DNA of 50,027 nucleotides from Bacillota bacterium (GCA_023439505.1 JAEXNR010000025.1:1-50027); one strand, 5' to 3'; numbered from the stretch's first letter, positions 8,292 through 16,680 are shown. Numbers and translations are program-made. Notes: a model not told the origin generated them from the sequence alone.

Positions 8292-9470
8292 TTAGTTAAT
8301 CTTATAAACAAGTACAAGTCCTGATCTTTGATATACCTGTGCAACTTCCAGTAAATCCATACCGCCTGCATTGGCAGCGATCAGATTGGATACCCAGGTA
8401 ACACCAAAGTCTACCTGACCGGAATAAACTGCGGTTGTTTCACCGATATCTCCACCACCGGATACGATATTAACCTTTAAACCGGCTTCATCATAATATC
8501 CCTTATCCAATGCCACGTAATATCCCATAAACTGTGCCTGTGGTAACCATTTTAACTGGATGGACACTTCCTTCTTCTCAGGAGCTCCAAAGTTGCCGCC
8601 CACTGCATCCGTCCAATAAGAAGCATCTCTGATGTCATCTAAGGTGAGGGTCTTCAGTTTGTCAGCTGCGGTGGAGTCATCTAATTTAATGTACTGCTTA
8701 GCAAGGTCAAGGGTCTGCTGGAGTGCAGCATCCTCTAACGCACCGTAATTGGTCACGGTTGCTCCGGTAGTATCAGTTTCAACCAGTTTCTTCACTTCAT
8801 CTGCCATATAGGCCTGATGTTCACTGGATACGGAAGAACCGTATTTGTAAACGATCTCAGCAGCTTCCTGAGGATTAGCGCAGGCATATTCCCAGCCCTT
8901 CATAGATGCACTGATGAATGCCTTTACCGTATTTGGATTTGCCTGGGCAAATGCCTTGGTACAGAAAATGTTATCTTCCAGCATTGCTACGCCTTCATCA
9001 TTCATATCGATGTATTTTACTTTATCGCCGTAACCGTATCCGCCGTCATAGCTGTTCTTCACCAGACCATACTCATTGTAGGTCATTGCAGATGCCAGCA
9101 GAATAGAATCATCATCAAATCCGTCCATATCAAATGCCTGACTTAAATAGGAAGTGTCCTGACCGTATTTTGTCAAGAGTGCCTGGATTTCATATTCATT
9201 ACCAAGGCCCCAGTTACCTACCTTGCCTTTACCGGCTGCATCCTTTACGATACTTTCCACATCAGCATCCGCAGCATAGTATGGACCTGTGGCTGCTTCC
9301 TCTGTGGGCTCTGCTGTTGCCTCAGTAGGCGCCGGCGTAGCGCTGTCACCTGTTGCCGTATTGTCTGAAGTGTCCTTCGTTGTCTTGGTCCCGCATCCTG
9401 CGAACAGAAAAGTCACCATAGTAAATACCAGTAATAATGCAAATAATTTGTTTGTTCCTGATTTTCTCAT
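8292..9470 (-). CDS. NMT1/THI5-type substrate-binding lipoprotein with circularly permuted domain order
   Basis: Extracellular binding protein of the adjacent ABC importer, 392 residues. The signal peptide ends in the lipobox FAGC (C26), and residues 30-65 are a T/A/E-rich linker. Family segments are recognisable but in the wrong order. Residues 80-291 (GKVGNWGLGNEYEI, SAMTYNEY, NDEGVAMLEDNIF, ASMKGWEYACANP, GSSVSSEHQAYM) are what normally forms the second half. Residues 300-390 (EVSIQLKWLPQAQFMGYYVA, GKGYY-like LDKGYYDEAGL, SGQVDFGVTWVSNL, QRSGLVLVYK) normally come first. The frame is unbroken, AAGGAGG lies seven bases before the ATG, and the stop falls two residues after YK, so this is a genuine single gene. 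The cut lies at the first inter-lobe crossover of the type II binding-protein fold. Relatives bind pyrimidine-like or other small ligands; in this operon the likely ligand is uracil, thymine or a dihydro derivative. Confidence 0.85.
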   Translation of the reverse strand: MRKSGTNKLFALLLVFTMVTFLFAGCGTKTTKDTSDNTATGDSATPAPTEATAEPTEEAATGPYYAADADVESIVKDAAGKGKVGNWGLGNEYEIQALLTKYGQDTSYLSQAFDMDGFDDDSILLASAMTYNEYGLVKNSYDGGYGYGDKVKYIDMNDEGVAMLEDNIFCTKAFAQANPNTVKAFISASMKGWEYACANPQEAAEIVYKYGSSVSSEHQAYMADEVKKLVETDTTGATVTNYGALEDAALQQTLDLAKQYIKLDDSTAADKLKTLTLDDIRDASYWTDAVGGNFGAPEKKEVSIQLKWLPQAQFMGYYVALDKGYYDEAGLKVNIVSGGGDIGETTAVYSGQVDFGVTWVSNLIAANAGGMDLLEVAQVYQRSGLVLVYKIN

Positions 9471-9523
9471 AATTCGTCCTCCTTATTATTGTTTCATGTA
9501 TATATCCAGTTGAAACCCTGCCA

Positions 9524-10333
9524 TTACCGGCGGTTCTTCAACAAAATACCTTCCGTGATCAGTAAAATCACATAGAGTATAATACCGATTGCACAGGCTA
9601 CAATGATGTATGCCCAGGCAGTTGCATATTGTGCCAGCACGATATTCTCGCGGATCTGACGTCCGACTCCAATGATGTATTCTGCAAAATACTCACTTAC
9701 CAGTGCACTGATTACACTTCCCGGTACACTGACTCTAAGTGCGGTAAATACATAGGGTACGGAATTGGGTACTCTTAATTTAAAGAATACGGTTGTTTTG
9801 CCTGCCGCATAAGATCTCATTAAATCCTCTGAGAAGGGCTTGAGCTCAGTAAATCCACGGTAGGCATTGATGCTCATGGACACAGTGCAGGTAATCATAA
9901 CCACCAGCATTTTGGCCAGCATACTTCTTGTATTCGGATCCTTGCTGAAATCCTTGGTCAGATTATTCAGGATCGGTGCAATTGCAATGATGGGAACTGC
10001 GTTAAATGCGGAGGCAATGGTAAGCCCGCCGGTTCCCCATTTGGTAAAGGTTGCTGCAATGATAGCCAGAAGATATCCCAGGAGAGATCCCAGAATCAGT
10101 CCCCCTACGGCTACTATGACTGTTGCCTGCACATTCTTTAAGATATTGCCGAAGTTATCATGGATGATATTGATAATTCTTCCCGGCAGGGGGAGGGTAA
10201 AGGTATCTGCACCAATGATCTTATGCAGAACTTGGGTCTGCCATAAGATGACAATGAATACGCCGAATAAAACCGGATACAGCATTGTTGATATGGATTC
10301 TTTGCTCAGCCTTCGTCTTGATTTATGCTTCAT
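9524..10333 (-). CDS. ABC importer permease, SsuC/ThiX-like
   Basis: Inner-membrane permease of 269 residues with the binding-protein-dependent transport fold and about six membrane segments, such as LYPVLFGVFIVILW and ATVIVAVGGLILGSLLGYLL. The cytoplasmic EAA-type loop is RSYAAGKTTVFFKLRVP. Its ATG overlaps the stop of the preceding permease gene by four bases (ATGA at 10330-10333), so the two are translationally coupled and probably form a heterodimer. The permuted lipoprotein follows after 53 bases. Confidence 0.88.
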   Translation of the reverse strand: MKHKSRRRLSKESISTMLYPVLFGVFIVILWQTQVLHKIIGADTFTLPLPGRIINIIHDNFGNILKNVQATVIVAVGGLILGSLLGYLLAIIAATFTKWGTGGLTIASAFNAVPIIAIAPILNNLTKDFSKDPNTRSMLAKMLVVMITCTVSMSINAYRGFTELKPFSEDLMRSYAAGKTTVFFKLRVPNSVPYVFTALRVSVPGSVISALVSEYFAEYIIGVGRQIRENIVLAQYATAWAYIIVACAIGIILYVILLITEGILLKNRR

Positions 10334-11157
10334 CTCATCACCTTACCCTTTCCGCCGCGCTTATAAGGTGATACTGCTTTCTCCAGCAGTGACATCAAAT
10401 AATAGCTTAAGATACCAATCAGGGCACTGACAAATACAATCTGCCAGAAGACATAGATCGTCATCGCATGTTTCAGAGACTGGGAGAGCATACATCCTAA
10501 GCCGCCTCCGCCCTGAAGGGTATCCACAAGGATGGATGCCGTAATCGCCATAGGTGCCGAGATCTTAAGTCCGGTAAACAAATAAGGAATACAGGATGGG
10601 ATCAGTAATTTGCTGTATATTTCATATTTGCTTGCTGCAAAGGAATACATAAGCTCGTGCTTTTCCCTGGCAACGGCTTTAAACCCGGCCAACGTATTGG
10701 TTGCCACCGGATAAAAAGTTAAGATGGCAGCAATCACCACACGACTTTTGTTAATATCTTTCGTCACCGCCAATACAATGGGGGCCATACCCAGAATAGG
10801 AATCATCTGAATAATCATCAGATAGGGAAATGCTATTTTTTCAATGGCTGTAAATAAATTCATAAATAATGCCAGTACAAATCCAATCCCTGCCCCTATC
10901 ACAAGCCCCATTCCGGCTCTGAGTAAGGTTACTCCGGCATTACTTAATACAATCTGAAGTGCAGTCTGACTGCTGCTGACTAGTTTTTTTGAAAATATGG
11001 ATTCTATAATCTGATACAAATGCGGCAGTACATTTTCGGGGGTTCGCTTTGTCTGCCCTATGATTGTAGCTCCAATCTCCCAGACAATGATCAATCCGAT
11101 CACCCATACAACCGTTACCATCTTATCTGAGGAAAGAGCCTTCTTGATACTTCTCAT
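10330..11157 (-). CDS. ABC importer permease, SsuC/ThiX-like
   Basis: Second membrane subunit, 275 residues, with the same fold as its downstream partner. The EAA-type loop reads YSFAASKYEIYSKLLIPSCI. Membrane segments include MVTVVWVIGLIIVWEIGA near the start and IVFVSALIGILSYYLMSLL near the end. It follows the ATPase gene after about 115 bases and overlaps the next permease gene. The family takes up sulfonates, thiamin precursors, nucleobases and similar compounds; the neighbours point to a pyrimidine. Confidence 0.88.
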   Translation of the reverse strand: MRSIKKALSSDKMVTVVWVIGLIIVWEIGATIIGQTKRTPENVLPHLYQIIESIFSKKLVSSSQTALQIVLSNAGVTLLRAGMGLVIGAGIGFVLALFMNLFTAIEKIAFPYLMIIQMIPILGMAPIVLAVTKDINKSRVVIAAILTFYPVATNTLAGFKAVAREKHELMYSFAASKYEIYSKLLIPSCIPYLFTGLKISAPMAITASILVDTLQGGGGLGCMLSQSLKHAMTIYVFWQIVFVSALIGILSYYLMSLLEKAVSPYKRGGKGKVMR

Positions 11158-11272
11158 ATAAATCCTCCATTCTACTAAACCTTTGCGACTATGCCCTGTT
11201 CACAATGCAGCTGATTGTAAACCATAGGAGAGACTCGGTTACACTGCGAAGAAGCATTGCCGTATTCAAAGT

Positions 11273-12115
11273 TTAATAAACTCCTTCAAAACTCTTTCTT
11301 ACCTTCGCTACCATGGCACCGAACTCCGGTGTATTTTTAATATCCAGGGTTCTCGGCCGTTCCAGTTCGATATCCACAACAGCGGATACTCTTCCCGGAT
11401 GAGGAGACAATACCACAACTCTGTCTGATAAAAATACGGCCTCCTGAATGTTATGTGTCACAAATAAAATGGTCTTATTGGTCTTCTTCCAGATTCGAAG
11501 CAGATCCTCGTGGAGCTTTTCCTTTGTAAATTCATCCAGCGCGGAGAAGGGCTCATCCATAAGAAGGATCTCCGGACGAATCGCCAGCGCTCTTGCGATA
11601 CCCACTCTCTGCTGCATACCGCCGCTTAATTCATGAGGATATTTCTTTCCGAATTCCATTAAGCCTACCAGCTCCAGCATCTTGGTCACCCTGGCTGTTC
11701 TGTCTTTCTTTGGAATCCCCATCATCTCCATAGGCATACATACATTTCTTCTGACGGTTCTCCAATCATATAAAACCGGATTTTGAAATACAATTCCATA
11801 TTTCTTCTGAAGCCTGATCTCTCTGGGGGACTGTCCTCTTACCATGATGCTTCCTGTGGTTGGCTGCTGCAGGTCCGCTATCGTACGAAGCAGTGTAGTC
11901 TTACCGCATCCTGAGGGACCCAGGAGAGAAATAAACTCTCCCTGCATAATGTCCAGACTGACATTTTTTAAGGCAATGACCGGCTCCCCACCATCCTTAT
12001 CCGGAAATTGCACACCCAGATTTTGAATTTTTATTTCCACAACCGATTTATCGCTTTTTTGTGAAAAATCAAGATCAACTGCTGTGTTATCAGTTGCTGT
12101 GTTACCTGTTTTCAT
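11273..12115 (-). CDS. ABC importer ATPase, SsuB/ThiZ-like
   Basis: Cytoplasmic ATPase of 280 residues powering the two permeases. Walker A is GPSGCGKTT, the signature LSGGMQQR, Walker B ILLMDEPFSALDE, and the switch histidine is in FVTHNIQEAVFLSDRVVV. A 25-residue lead rich in D and T precedes the domain. The C-terminus ends shortly after the nucleotide-binding domain, with no regulatory domain. A terminator-like hairpin lies just upstream, so this gene may begin the transporter-plus-enzyme transcription unit or receive readthrough from the dehydrogenase gene. Confidence 0.92.
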   Translation of the reverse strand: MKTGNTATDNTAVDLDFSQKSDKSVVEIKIQNLGVQFPDKDGGEPVIALKNVSLDIMQGEFISLLGPSGCGKTTLLRTIADLQQPTTGSIMVRGQSPREIRLQKKYGIVFQNPVLYDWRTVRRNVCMPMEMMGIPKKDRTARVTKMLELVGLMEFGKKYPHELSGGMQQRVGIARALAIRPEILLMDEPFSALDEFTKEKLHEDLLRIWKKTNKTILFVTHNIQEAVFLSDRVVVLSPHPGRVSAVVDIELERPRTLDIKNTPEFGAMVAKVRKSFEGVY

Positions 12116-12196
12116 TCTCTTTTCCTCCTTCTATCGGGATGAACAATACTAGCTGAACCGGCAAGCCGTTTCATCAATCATGTACCATACGTTAAA

Positions 12197-12227
12197 AATG
12201 GCGCAAAGCTTCTCGCTTTACGCCATT
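12197..12227 (-). terminator. Rho-independent terminator after the alcohol dehydrogenase gene
   Basis: AATGGCGcAAAGC and GCTTTaCGCCATT pair as a 13-base stem (one internal mismatch) around a TTCTC loop. On the minus strand it is followed by TTTTTAAC. It lies 29 bases beyond the dehydrogenase stop and before the ATPase gene, so it splits the block into two units or acts as an attenuator. Confidence 0.75.
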
Positions 12228-12255
12228 GTAATTTGTAACATCTATTTCTTAGTTC

Positions 12256-13407
12256 TTACCACAATTTATAATAAATACGGATGAGGTCTTCCTTTGTCAC
12301 CTCTTTGATGGTATTGGAAGGACTGCCGCTTGCCATTGCATCTGCTGCCATCTTATCCACAAGCTGCTCAAATTCCGACTGATTTATCCCGTATTCCTTC
12401 AACGTGGGGATATCACAGTGTTGACAAAGTCCCGTAAGCGCTTTTAAAAATGCTTTCGCCGCATCTTTCTCACTATCTTCCTCCTTTGCTGCACCGATTG
12501 CTCGTGCAATGGCGGCAAATTTATCATAGCAGCCATCCAGTGCAAAGCTCAGACATTCGCTGATTAACATGGCATTGGATATACCATGGGGAACATGAAA
12601 GAGTGCACCGATCGGTCTGCTCATCCCATGCACCAGGGTTACAGATGCATTGTTAATACAGATTCCTGCTTCATAAGCTGCCAGGGACATCTCTTCTCTC
12701 GCCTTAACGTCATTCCCGTCCCTGTAGGCTGTGGGTAGATATCTGAAAATTCGTTTGATGGCGGAGAGTGCGAATAAATCAGTCAGGGCATTGCCCTTTC
12801 TTGAAGTGTAGGACTCCACTGCATGTGTCAGGGCATCCATACCGGTTGCTGCGGTAATTCCTGCCGGAGCGGTCATCGTGAACACCGGATCTATAATTGC
12901 CAGATCAGGCAGGAGAGCATCCCCCCTCAAAAGCATCTTCACGTCCTTCTTCGTATCTGTGATAATCGTAAACTTTGTTGCTTCAGATCCGGTACCCGCC
13001 GTTGTAGGAATTAAAACCATGGGGGGAAATGTTCCCATAATTTCTTTTCCCATATAATCCGATATCCTGCCTTCGAGTACGGACATTGCAGCTATGGCCT
13101 TGGCACTGTCCAAAGGACTTCCTCCGCCGATGGCAATCAGAAAATCACATTTTTCTGAGGCAAACAATTTTACTCCCTCATCGATCATCTCTTCTGTGGG
13201 TTCACCCGTGATACCGTCAAAGGCGGTATAAGCAATTCCCCATTGCTCCAGACAGTCGGTCAGGATTTTGACTGTTCCAATCCTGGTAACGATCTTACCG
13301 GTCACAATCAATGCCTTTGTTCCAAGACTCTTTATTTTTGCTTCACTTGCCAGCAGCGCATTGCTTCCGAGGAAGCTGCTGCCCGGCAATGTAAACTGAT
13401 ATGCCAT
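12256..13407 (-). CDS. Iron-dependent (group III) alcohol dehydrogenase, probable malonate semialdehyde reductase
   Basis: NAD(P)H-dependent dehydrogenase of 383 residues. The nucleotide-binding GGGSPLDSAKA near 94 and PTTAGTGSEAT near 134 are present. The iron ligands D191, H195, H260 and H274 lie in MDALTHAVESY and LVHGMSRPIGALFHVPHG. GAGGTG lies six bases before the ATG. The aminotransferase is directly upstream. If that enzyme makes malonate semialdehyde from beta-alanine (or the methyl analogue from thymine), this enzyme would reduce it to 3-hydroxypropionate, removing a toxic aldehyde and re-oxidising NAD(P)H. Such a step is known for extended reductive pyrimidine pathways. Other aldehydes or alcohols are possible substrates, since the family is broad. 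Confidence 0.88.
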   Translation of the reverse strand: MAYQFTLPGSSFLGSNALLASEAKIKSLGTKALIVTGKIVTRIGTVKILTDCLEQWGIAYTAFDGITGEPTEEMIDEGVKLFASEKCDFLIAIGGGSPLDSAKAIAAMSVLEGRISDYMGKEIMGTFPPMVLIPTTAGTGSEATKFTIITDTKKDVKMLLRGDALLPDLAIIDPVFTMTAPAGITAATGMDALTHAVESYTSRKGNALTDLFALSAIKRIFRYLPTAYRDGNDVKAREEMSLAAYEAGICINNASVTLVHGMSRPIGALFHVPHGISNAMLISECLSFALDGCYDKFAAIARAIGAAKEEDSEKDAAKAFLKALTGLCQHCDIPTLKEYGINQSEFEQLVDKMAADAMASGSPSNTIKEVTKEDLIRIYYKLW

Positions 13408-13520
13408 TTCGTCACCTCACATGCTACAAATTGTTATTGTTATATGTTTTATGTTACTAAATTTAATATTTTATTTAGTTTTATATTTTTATTCTAGATA
13501 TACATTTTTATTTAAGTATT

Positions 13521-13662
13521 TATATTTTATCTTATATTTTGAGCTTTACTATTTTATATTTGGGCCTTACTATCCTGTATATTTTGATCTTTTACTATTT
13601 TATATTTGAGCCTTACTATCTTGTATATTTTGATCTTTTACTATCTTATATTTTAGCTTTAC
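13521..13662. repeat. AT-rich tandem repeat, 46-base period built of 23-base halves
   Basis: Between the aminotransferase and dehydrogenase genes the sequence is made of about six related units of 22-24 bases, TATATTTTGAtCTTTTACTAT and TATATTTGaGCCTTACTATC alternating. TGGGCCTTAC at 13561 and TGAGCCTTAC at 13607 are 46 bases apart, as are the two copies of GTATATTTTGATC at 13577 and 13623. The flanking 13430-13520 is similarly AT-rich but less regular. There is no gene in it. Confidence 0.75.
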
Positions 13663-13684
13663 CATTTACTTTTTAAATCTATTG

Positions 13685-15019
13685 TTAAGAGAGAAATTGC
13701 TGATCCACGATTGACAGTACTTCATCAAGCTTTGCCAGCTCTTCTGTTAACTGCTCTTGCGTAATAATTAACGGGGGTGCTATAATTACTATGTTTTCAT
13801 GGGTATAGGTCATAAACTTCCGTTCTTTTAGCATCCCCAGCACCTTCCCCATAATCCCCTCCGGATCTCTTCCGTAAGGTACCAGTGCTTCTTTGGTTGC
13901 TTTATCTTTCACAAGCTCCACACAGGAGAATAATCCGATATATCTTGCATCCCCCACACAGGCGTGGGAAGCTTTCATCTTCTCTAACAATTCACCCAGC
14001 AGTTTTCCTACTCTTTCTACATTTCCCAGAATATCTGCTTCCTCATAGTATTTGATACAGGCAACACCTGCCGCACATGCCAAAGGGTGTCCACTGTAGG
14101 TAAGACCGCAGGAGAGCATATTATCATCAAAATACGCCGCAATCTTCTTGGTTACCACTACGCCGCCAAGGGGAACATAGCCGCAGGTGACACCTTTGGC
14201 AAAGGAAACTATATCGGGTGTAATATCAAAATTCATAAATCCGAACATCTTGCCGGTACGACACCATCCTGTCATTACTTCATCACAAATCATAATGATA
14301 CCATACTTATCGCAAATTGCTCTTACGCCCGGGAGATAACCCTTGGGAGGAATGATAATTCCATTGGAACCGGTGATGGTCTCCAGAACAATTGCCGCGA
14401 CGGAATTGGGTCCTTCATATACAATTTGCTCCTCTAATTTTGCCAGATAATATCTGGTCGCATCCTCTTCAGAAGCAAATTCGATGGCTTCCCGGTAAAT
14501 ATAGGGATCAAAGAATTTCACGAATCCGGGAATTCCGGGCTCTAAGGCATATCTTCTGGGCTCACCGGTCAGATTGCCTGCGCCAAAGGATGCCCCATGA
14601 TAACTTCTGTAACGGCTGAACACTTTGTTCCTTCCGGTTACCATCCTGGCTATCTTTACCGCATTCTCATTGGCTTCCGCTCCGGCATTGGTAAAAAACA
14701 CCTTGCCCATATCATCCGGCATCAACTCTATAATCTTCTTTGCCAGCTCTGCTCTCGCATCAGAACCGAAGGAAGGTCCTACAAAACAATACTTATCCAC
14801 CTGCTCTTTAATTGCTTCATTAATTGCTTTATTTCCAAATCCCAGATTCATATTTACCAGCTGGGAGGACATATCCGTATAACGGTTGCCCTCATAATCC
14901 CAGAAATAAATACCGTCTGCCTTCTCCACCGAAATCGGATTAATATTTCTTTGCTTACTCCACGATTGTAAGTTATATTCCTTTAAGGTACTTCTGATTT
15001 CCTCACCTGTCATGCTCAT
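13685..15019 (-). CDS. Class III omega-aminotransferase, probable beta-alanine aminotransferase
   Basis: PLP enzyme of 444 residues. Family landmarks are TNAGAEANENAVK near 110, the YHG motif at 140-142, ICDEVMTGW (cofactor D246) and SFAKGVTCGYVPLGG with the Schiff-base lysine K275. Class III enzymes of this type move the amino group of beta-alanine, 4-aminobutyrate or similar omega-amino acids to pyruvate or 2-oxoglutarate. Placed with ureidopropionase and dihydropyrimidinase, beta-alanine or 3-aminoisobutyrate is the expected donor. The start is ambiguous: ATG at 15019 has AGGAGG nine bases before it, while ATG at 15013 has GGAG seven bases before it. It is the first gene after the regulator and has its own promoter at 15165-15193. 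Confidence 0.9.
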   Translation of the reverse strand: MSMTGEEIRSTLKEYNLQSWSKQRNINPISVEKADGIYFWDYEGNRYTDMSSQLVNMNLGFGNKAINEAIKEQVDKYCFVGPSFGSDARAELAKKIIELMPDDMGKVFFTNAGAEANENAVKIARMVTGRNKVFSRYRSYHGASFGAGNLTGEPRRYALEPGIPGFVKFFDPYIYREAIEFASEEDATRYYLAKLEEQIVYEGPNSVAAIVLETITGSNGIIIPPKGYLPGVRAICDKYGIIMICDEVMTGWCRTGKMFGFMNFDITPDIVSFAKGVTCGYVPLGGVVVTKKIAAYFDDNMLSCGLTYSGHPLACAAGVACIKYYEEADILGNVERVGKLLGELLEKMKASHACVGDARYIGLFSCVELVKDKATKEALVPYGRDPEGIMGKVLGMLKERKFMTYTHENIVIIAPPLIITQEQLTEELAKLDEVLSIVDQQFLS

Positions 15020-15164
15020 ACTCCTGCTCCTCCTATTGTCAGATCAATGATCATTCTGTCATTTATACAAATGCACAATATCTATGATCTGCATAAAATA
15101 AGCAGCATCGGAGTTTTCCCTTACCGCTCCTTTGCTGCATTGATTTGCTATTTGATTTAACTGT

Positions 15165-15193
15165 ATTATATACAGCACTTACAGGAATTGCAA
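15165..15193 (-). promoter_or_regulatory. Promoter of the aminotransferase-dehydrogenase unit
   Basis: On the minus strand TTGCAA (15188-15193), exactly 17 bases, then a perfect TATAAT (15165-15170). The -10 box sits inside the palindrome CTGTA-TTATA-TACAG (15161-15175), and the -35 inside AATTGCAATT. Transcription would begin near 15158, leaving a leader of about 140 bases. Confidence 0.7.
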
Positions 15194-15214
15194 TTGATAC
15201 GAGACCAATGTTAA

Positions 15215-15230
15215 TTGTGCAGATGCACAA
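15215..15230. promoter_or_regulatory. Perfect palindrome, candidate PucR-family activator site
   Basis: TTGTGCA-GA-TGCACAA is a perfect inverted repeat centred about 64 bases upstream of the predicted transcription start, where a class I activator would bind. The gene for the PucR-type regulator begins on its far side. Binding by that protein is inferred from position only. Confidence 0.5.
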
Positions 15231-15309
15231 AGCATAACTGTTAATGCCCAATTTAAAGCCATGCATAGGATTCTGCAAATGGTTTGGAAGTGCTGGCGCA
15301 GTTCCTTCT

Positions 15310-16470
15310 TCAAAGAATATCTTTGATATAAAAGCCGAGATACAGCTTCACCCGGTCTTCCAGCTCCAGGGGATTATAACCGGTAATCTTTTCAATCTTC
15401 TTTAATTGATTGGTTACCGTATTCCGGTGGATGAACAGCTTTTCAGAAACCAGCTGAAGGCTGGCATTGTTCTCGAAGTAGGTTCTTAATAATTGCATCA
15501 GATCGGTCTGGTTCTTGTTATCGTAATTCTCCAGTTTTGCGATGGTGTCATGATAGTATCCGCGCAAAACCGATTTGTCATTAATGGCATATAATAGCTT
15601 ATGAATGTCCATCTTATCATAGAAGTTACAGACTTCTTTTCTCTTTATGGCCATTTCCATGGCGGCATAGGCTTTCTCAAAATTCATGGCCTGCAGATAG
15701 ATTCCCTGCTGATTGGAACTGATGCCCATATGAAGGGTACATCCGCTTTTCTCCTTTGCGGCAAGCTTTAAAAAATCTTTTACAAAGCTCTCAATCTCCT
15801 CATTGGTATAGCCTGCCAGCACCAGGATCAGACAGTCCTTATAAGAAAATGTTATGAATTGTTCCTGTATGCTTCTCGCTGTTTTCTCTGCATAGATTTT
15901 TACCGCATCCCGGTATTCCTGAGTCGCCGCACCGTCCTTCTCCTGCGCGTAAATACTGACAAAGCAAAAATGAGAATCTCTTTGATAACCGTAACGTTCC
16001 ATCTGCAATACCTGCGTATTAAAATCACCCACTTTAAAAATAATATTTTTAATGGTGGTTGCCATGCTGTTTTCCACATGATCGCTGTTCATGATACGAT
16101 GGCAGAAGTCCCTGGTCATGTCAACCATTCTTGTCTGCCACGGTATGGTAAAGAGCGGAAGATTCACTTCATTGCAGTAATCTATCACTTCTCTTGGAAT
16201 TTCCCTGGTATAAGGTCCGATGTTAACAACAAAGGCACTGACCTCTGCCTCATAAAGCCGATGGGCAAAGTTTAACAGCCAGTCCTTATCATGATTGAGA
16301 ATACCGGCGGTAAACACCAGTTCCCTTCCGTGCAGAAAGGAACTGACAGAATCATCCTCAATGATATGAACCCATTGCACCAGATTGGAGAGACCGTTTC
16401 TTCCTGCGATCAGCTTCATCTGATAGAGAAATGTACCGTTTTTATACAATTTCTTTACCATGATTGCCAT
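15310..16470 (-). CDS. PucR-family transcriptional regulator
   Basis: DNA-binding regulator of 386 residues. Residues about 5-125 form a PucR N-terminal ligand-sensing domain (GRNGLSNLVQWVHIIEDDS, then HGRELVFTAGI). The C-terminal 60 residues hold the HTH_30 helix-turn-helix: LLRTYFENNASLQLVSEKLF followed by IHRNTVTNQLKKIEKITG. The middle is a diguanylate-cyclase-like degenerate fold common in CdaR/PucR proteins. GGAGGGG lies seven bases before the ATG. Homologues control purine, allantoin, pyrimidine and amino acid catabolism, usually as activators. Here it lies directly upstream of, and in the same direction as, the pyrimidine block. Confidence 0.88.
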   Translation of the reverse strand: MAIMVKKLYKNGTFLYQMKLIAGRNGLSNLVQWVHIIEDDSVSSFLHGRELVFTAGILNHDKDWLLNFAHRLYEAEVSAFVVNIGPYTREIPREVIDYCNEVNLPLFTIPWQTRMVDMTRDFCHRIMNSDHVENSMATTIKNIIFKVGDFNTQVLQMERYGYQRDSHFCFVSIYAQEKDGAATQEYRDAVKIYAEKTARSIQEQFITFSYKDCLILVLAGYTNEEIESFVKDFLKLAAKEKSGCTLHMGISSNQQGIYLQAMNFEKAYAAMEMAIKRKEVCNFYDKMDIHKLLYAINDKSVLRGYYHDTIAKLENYDNKNQTDLMQLLRTYFENNASLQLVSEKLFIHRNTVTNQLKKIEKITGYNPLELEDRVKLYLGFYIKDIL

Positions 16471-16508
16471 AACTCATCCCCTCCATGTTCGCCTTCCAGC
16501 GGACTCAA

Positions 16509-16539
16509 AAAGGTGCTGCAATCTACTTGCAACACCTTT
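16509..16539 (-). terminator. Rho-independent terminator ending the 16.7-23.8 kb operon
   Basis: AAAGGTGcTGCAA pairs with TTGCAaCACCTTT around a 5-base loop; on the minus strand it is followed by TTTTTGAG. It lies about 140 bases beyond the last gene of the operon and just upstream of the PucR gene. A second weaker hairpin, CGAAGCG/CGCTTCG at 16641-16664, follows the stop codon directly. Confidence 0.7.
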
Positions 16540-16680
16540 GTTAAGCGTAAGTCTAACATAAGTCTCATTCCGATGCAATAGCTAATATTTACAAGAAGCT
16601 GCCGACCCGCTGCGGAAGTTACATTGGCTACGTGATGCAACGAAGCGCGAGCGGCTACGCTTCGAACTCATTTGTCAAAA

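Noticed and set aside
15063..15278. Minus-strand reading frame of 71 codons upstream of the aminotransferase
   Set aside because: It covers the promoter and palindromes of the pyrimidine block, has no ribosome site and an unlikely composition.
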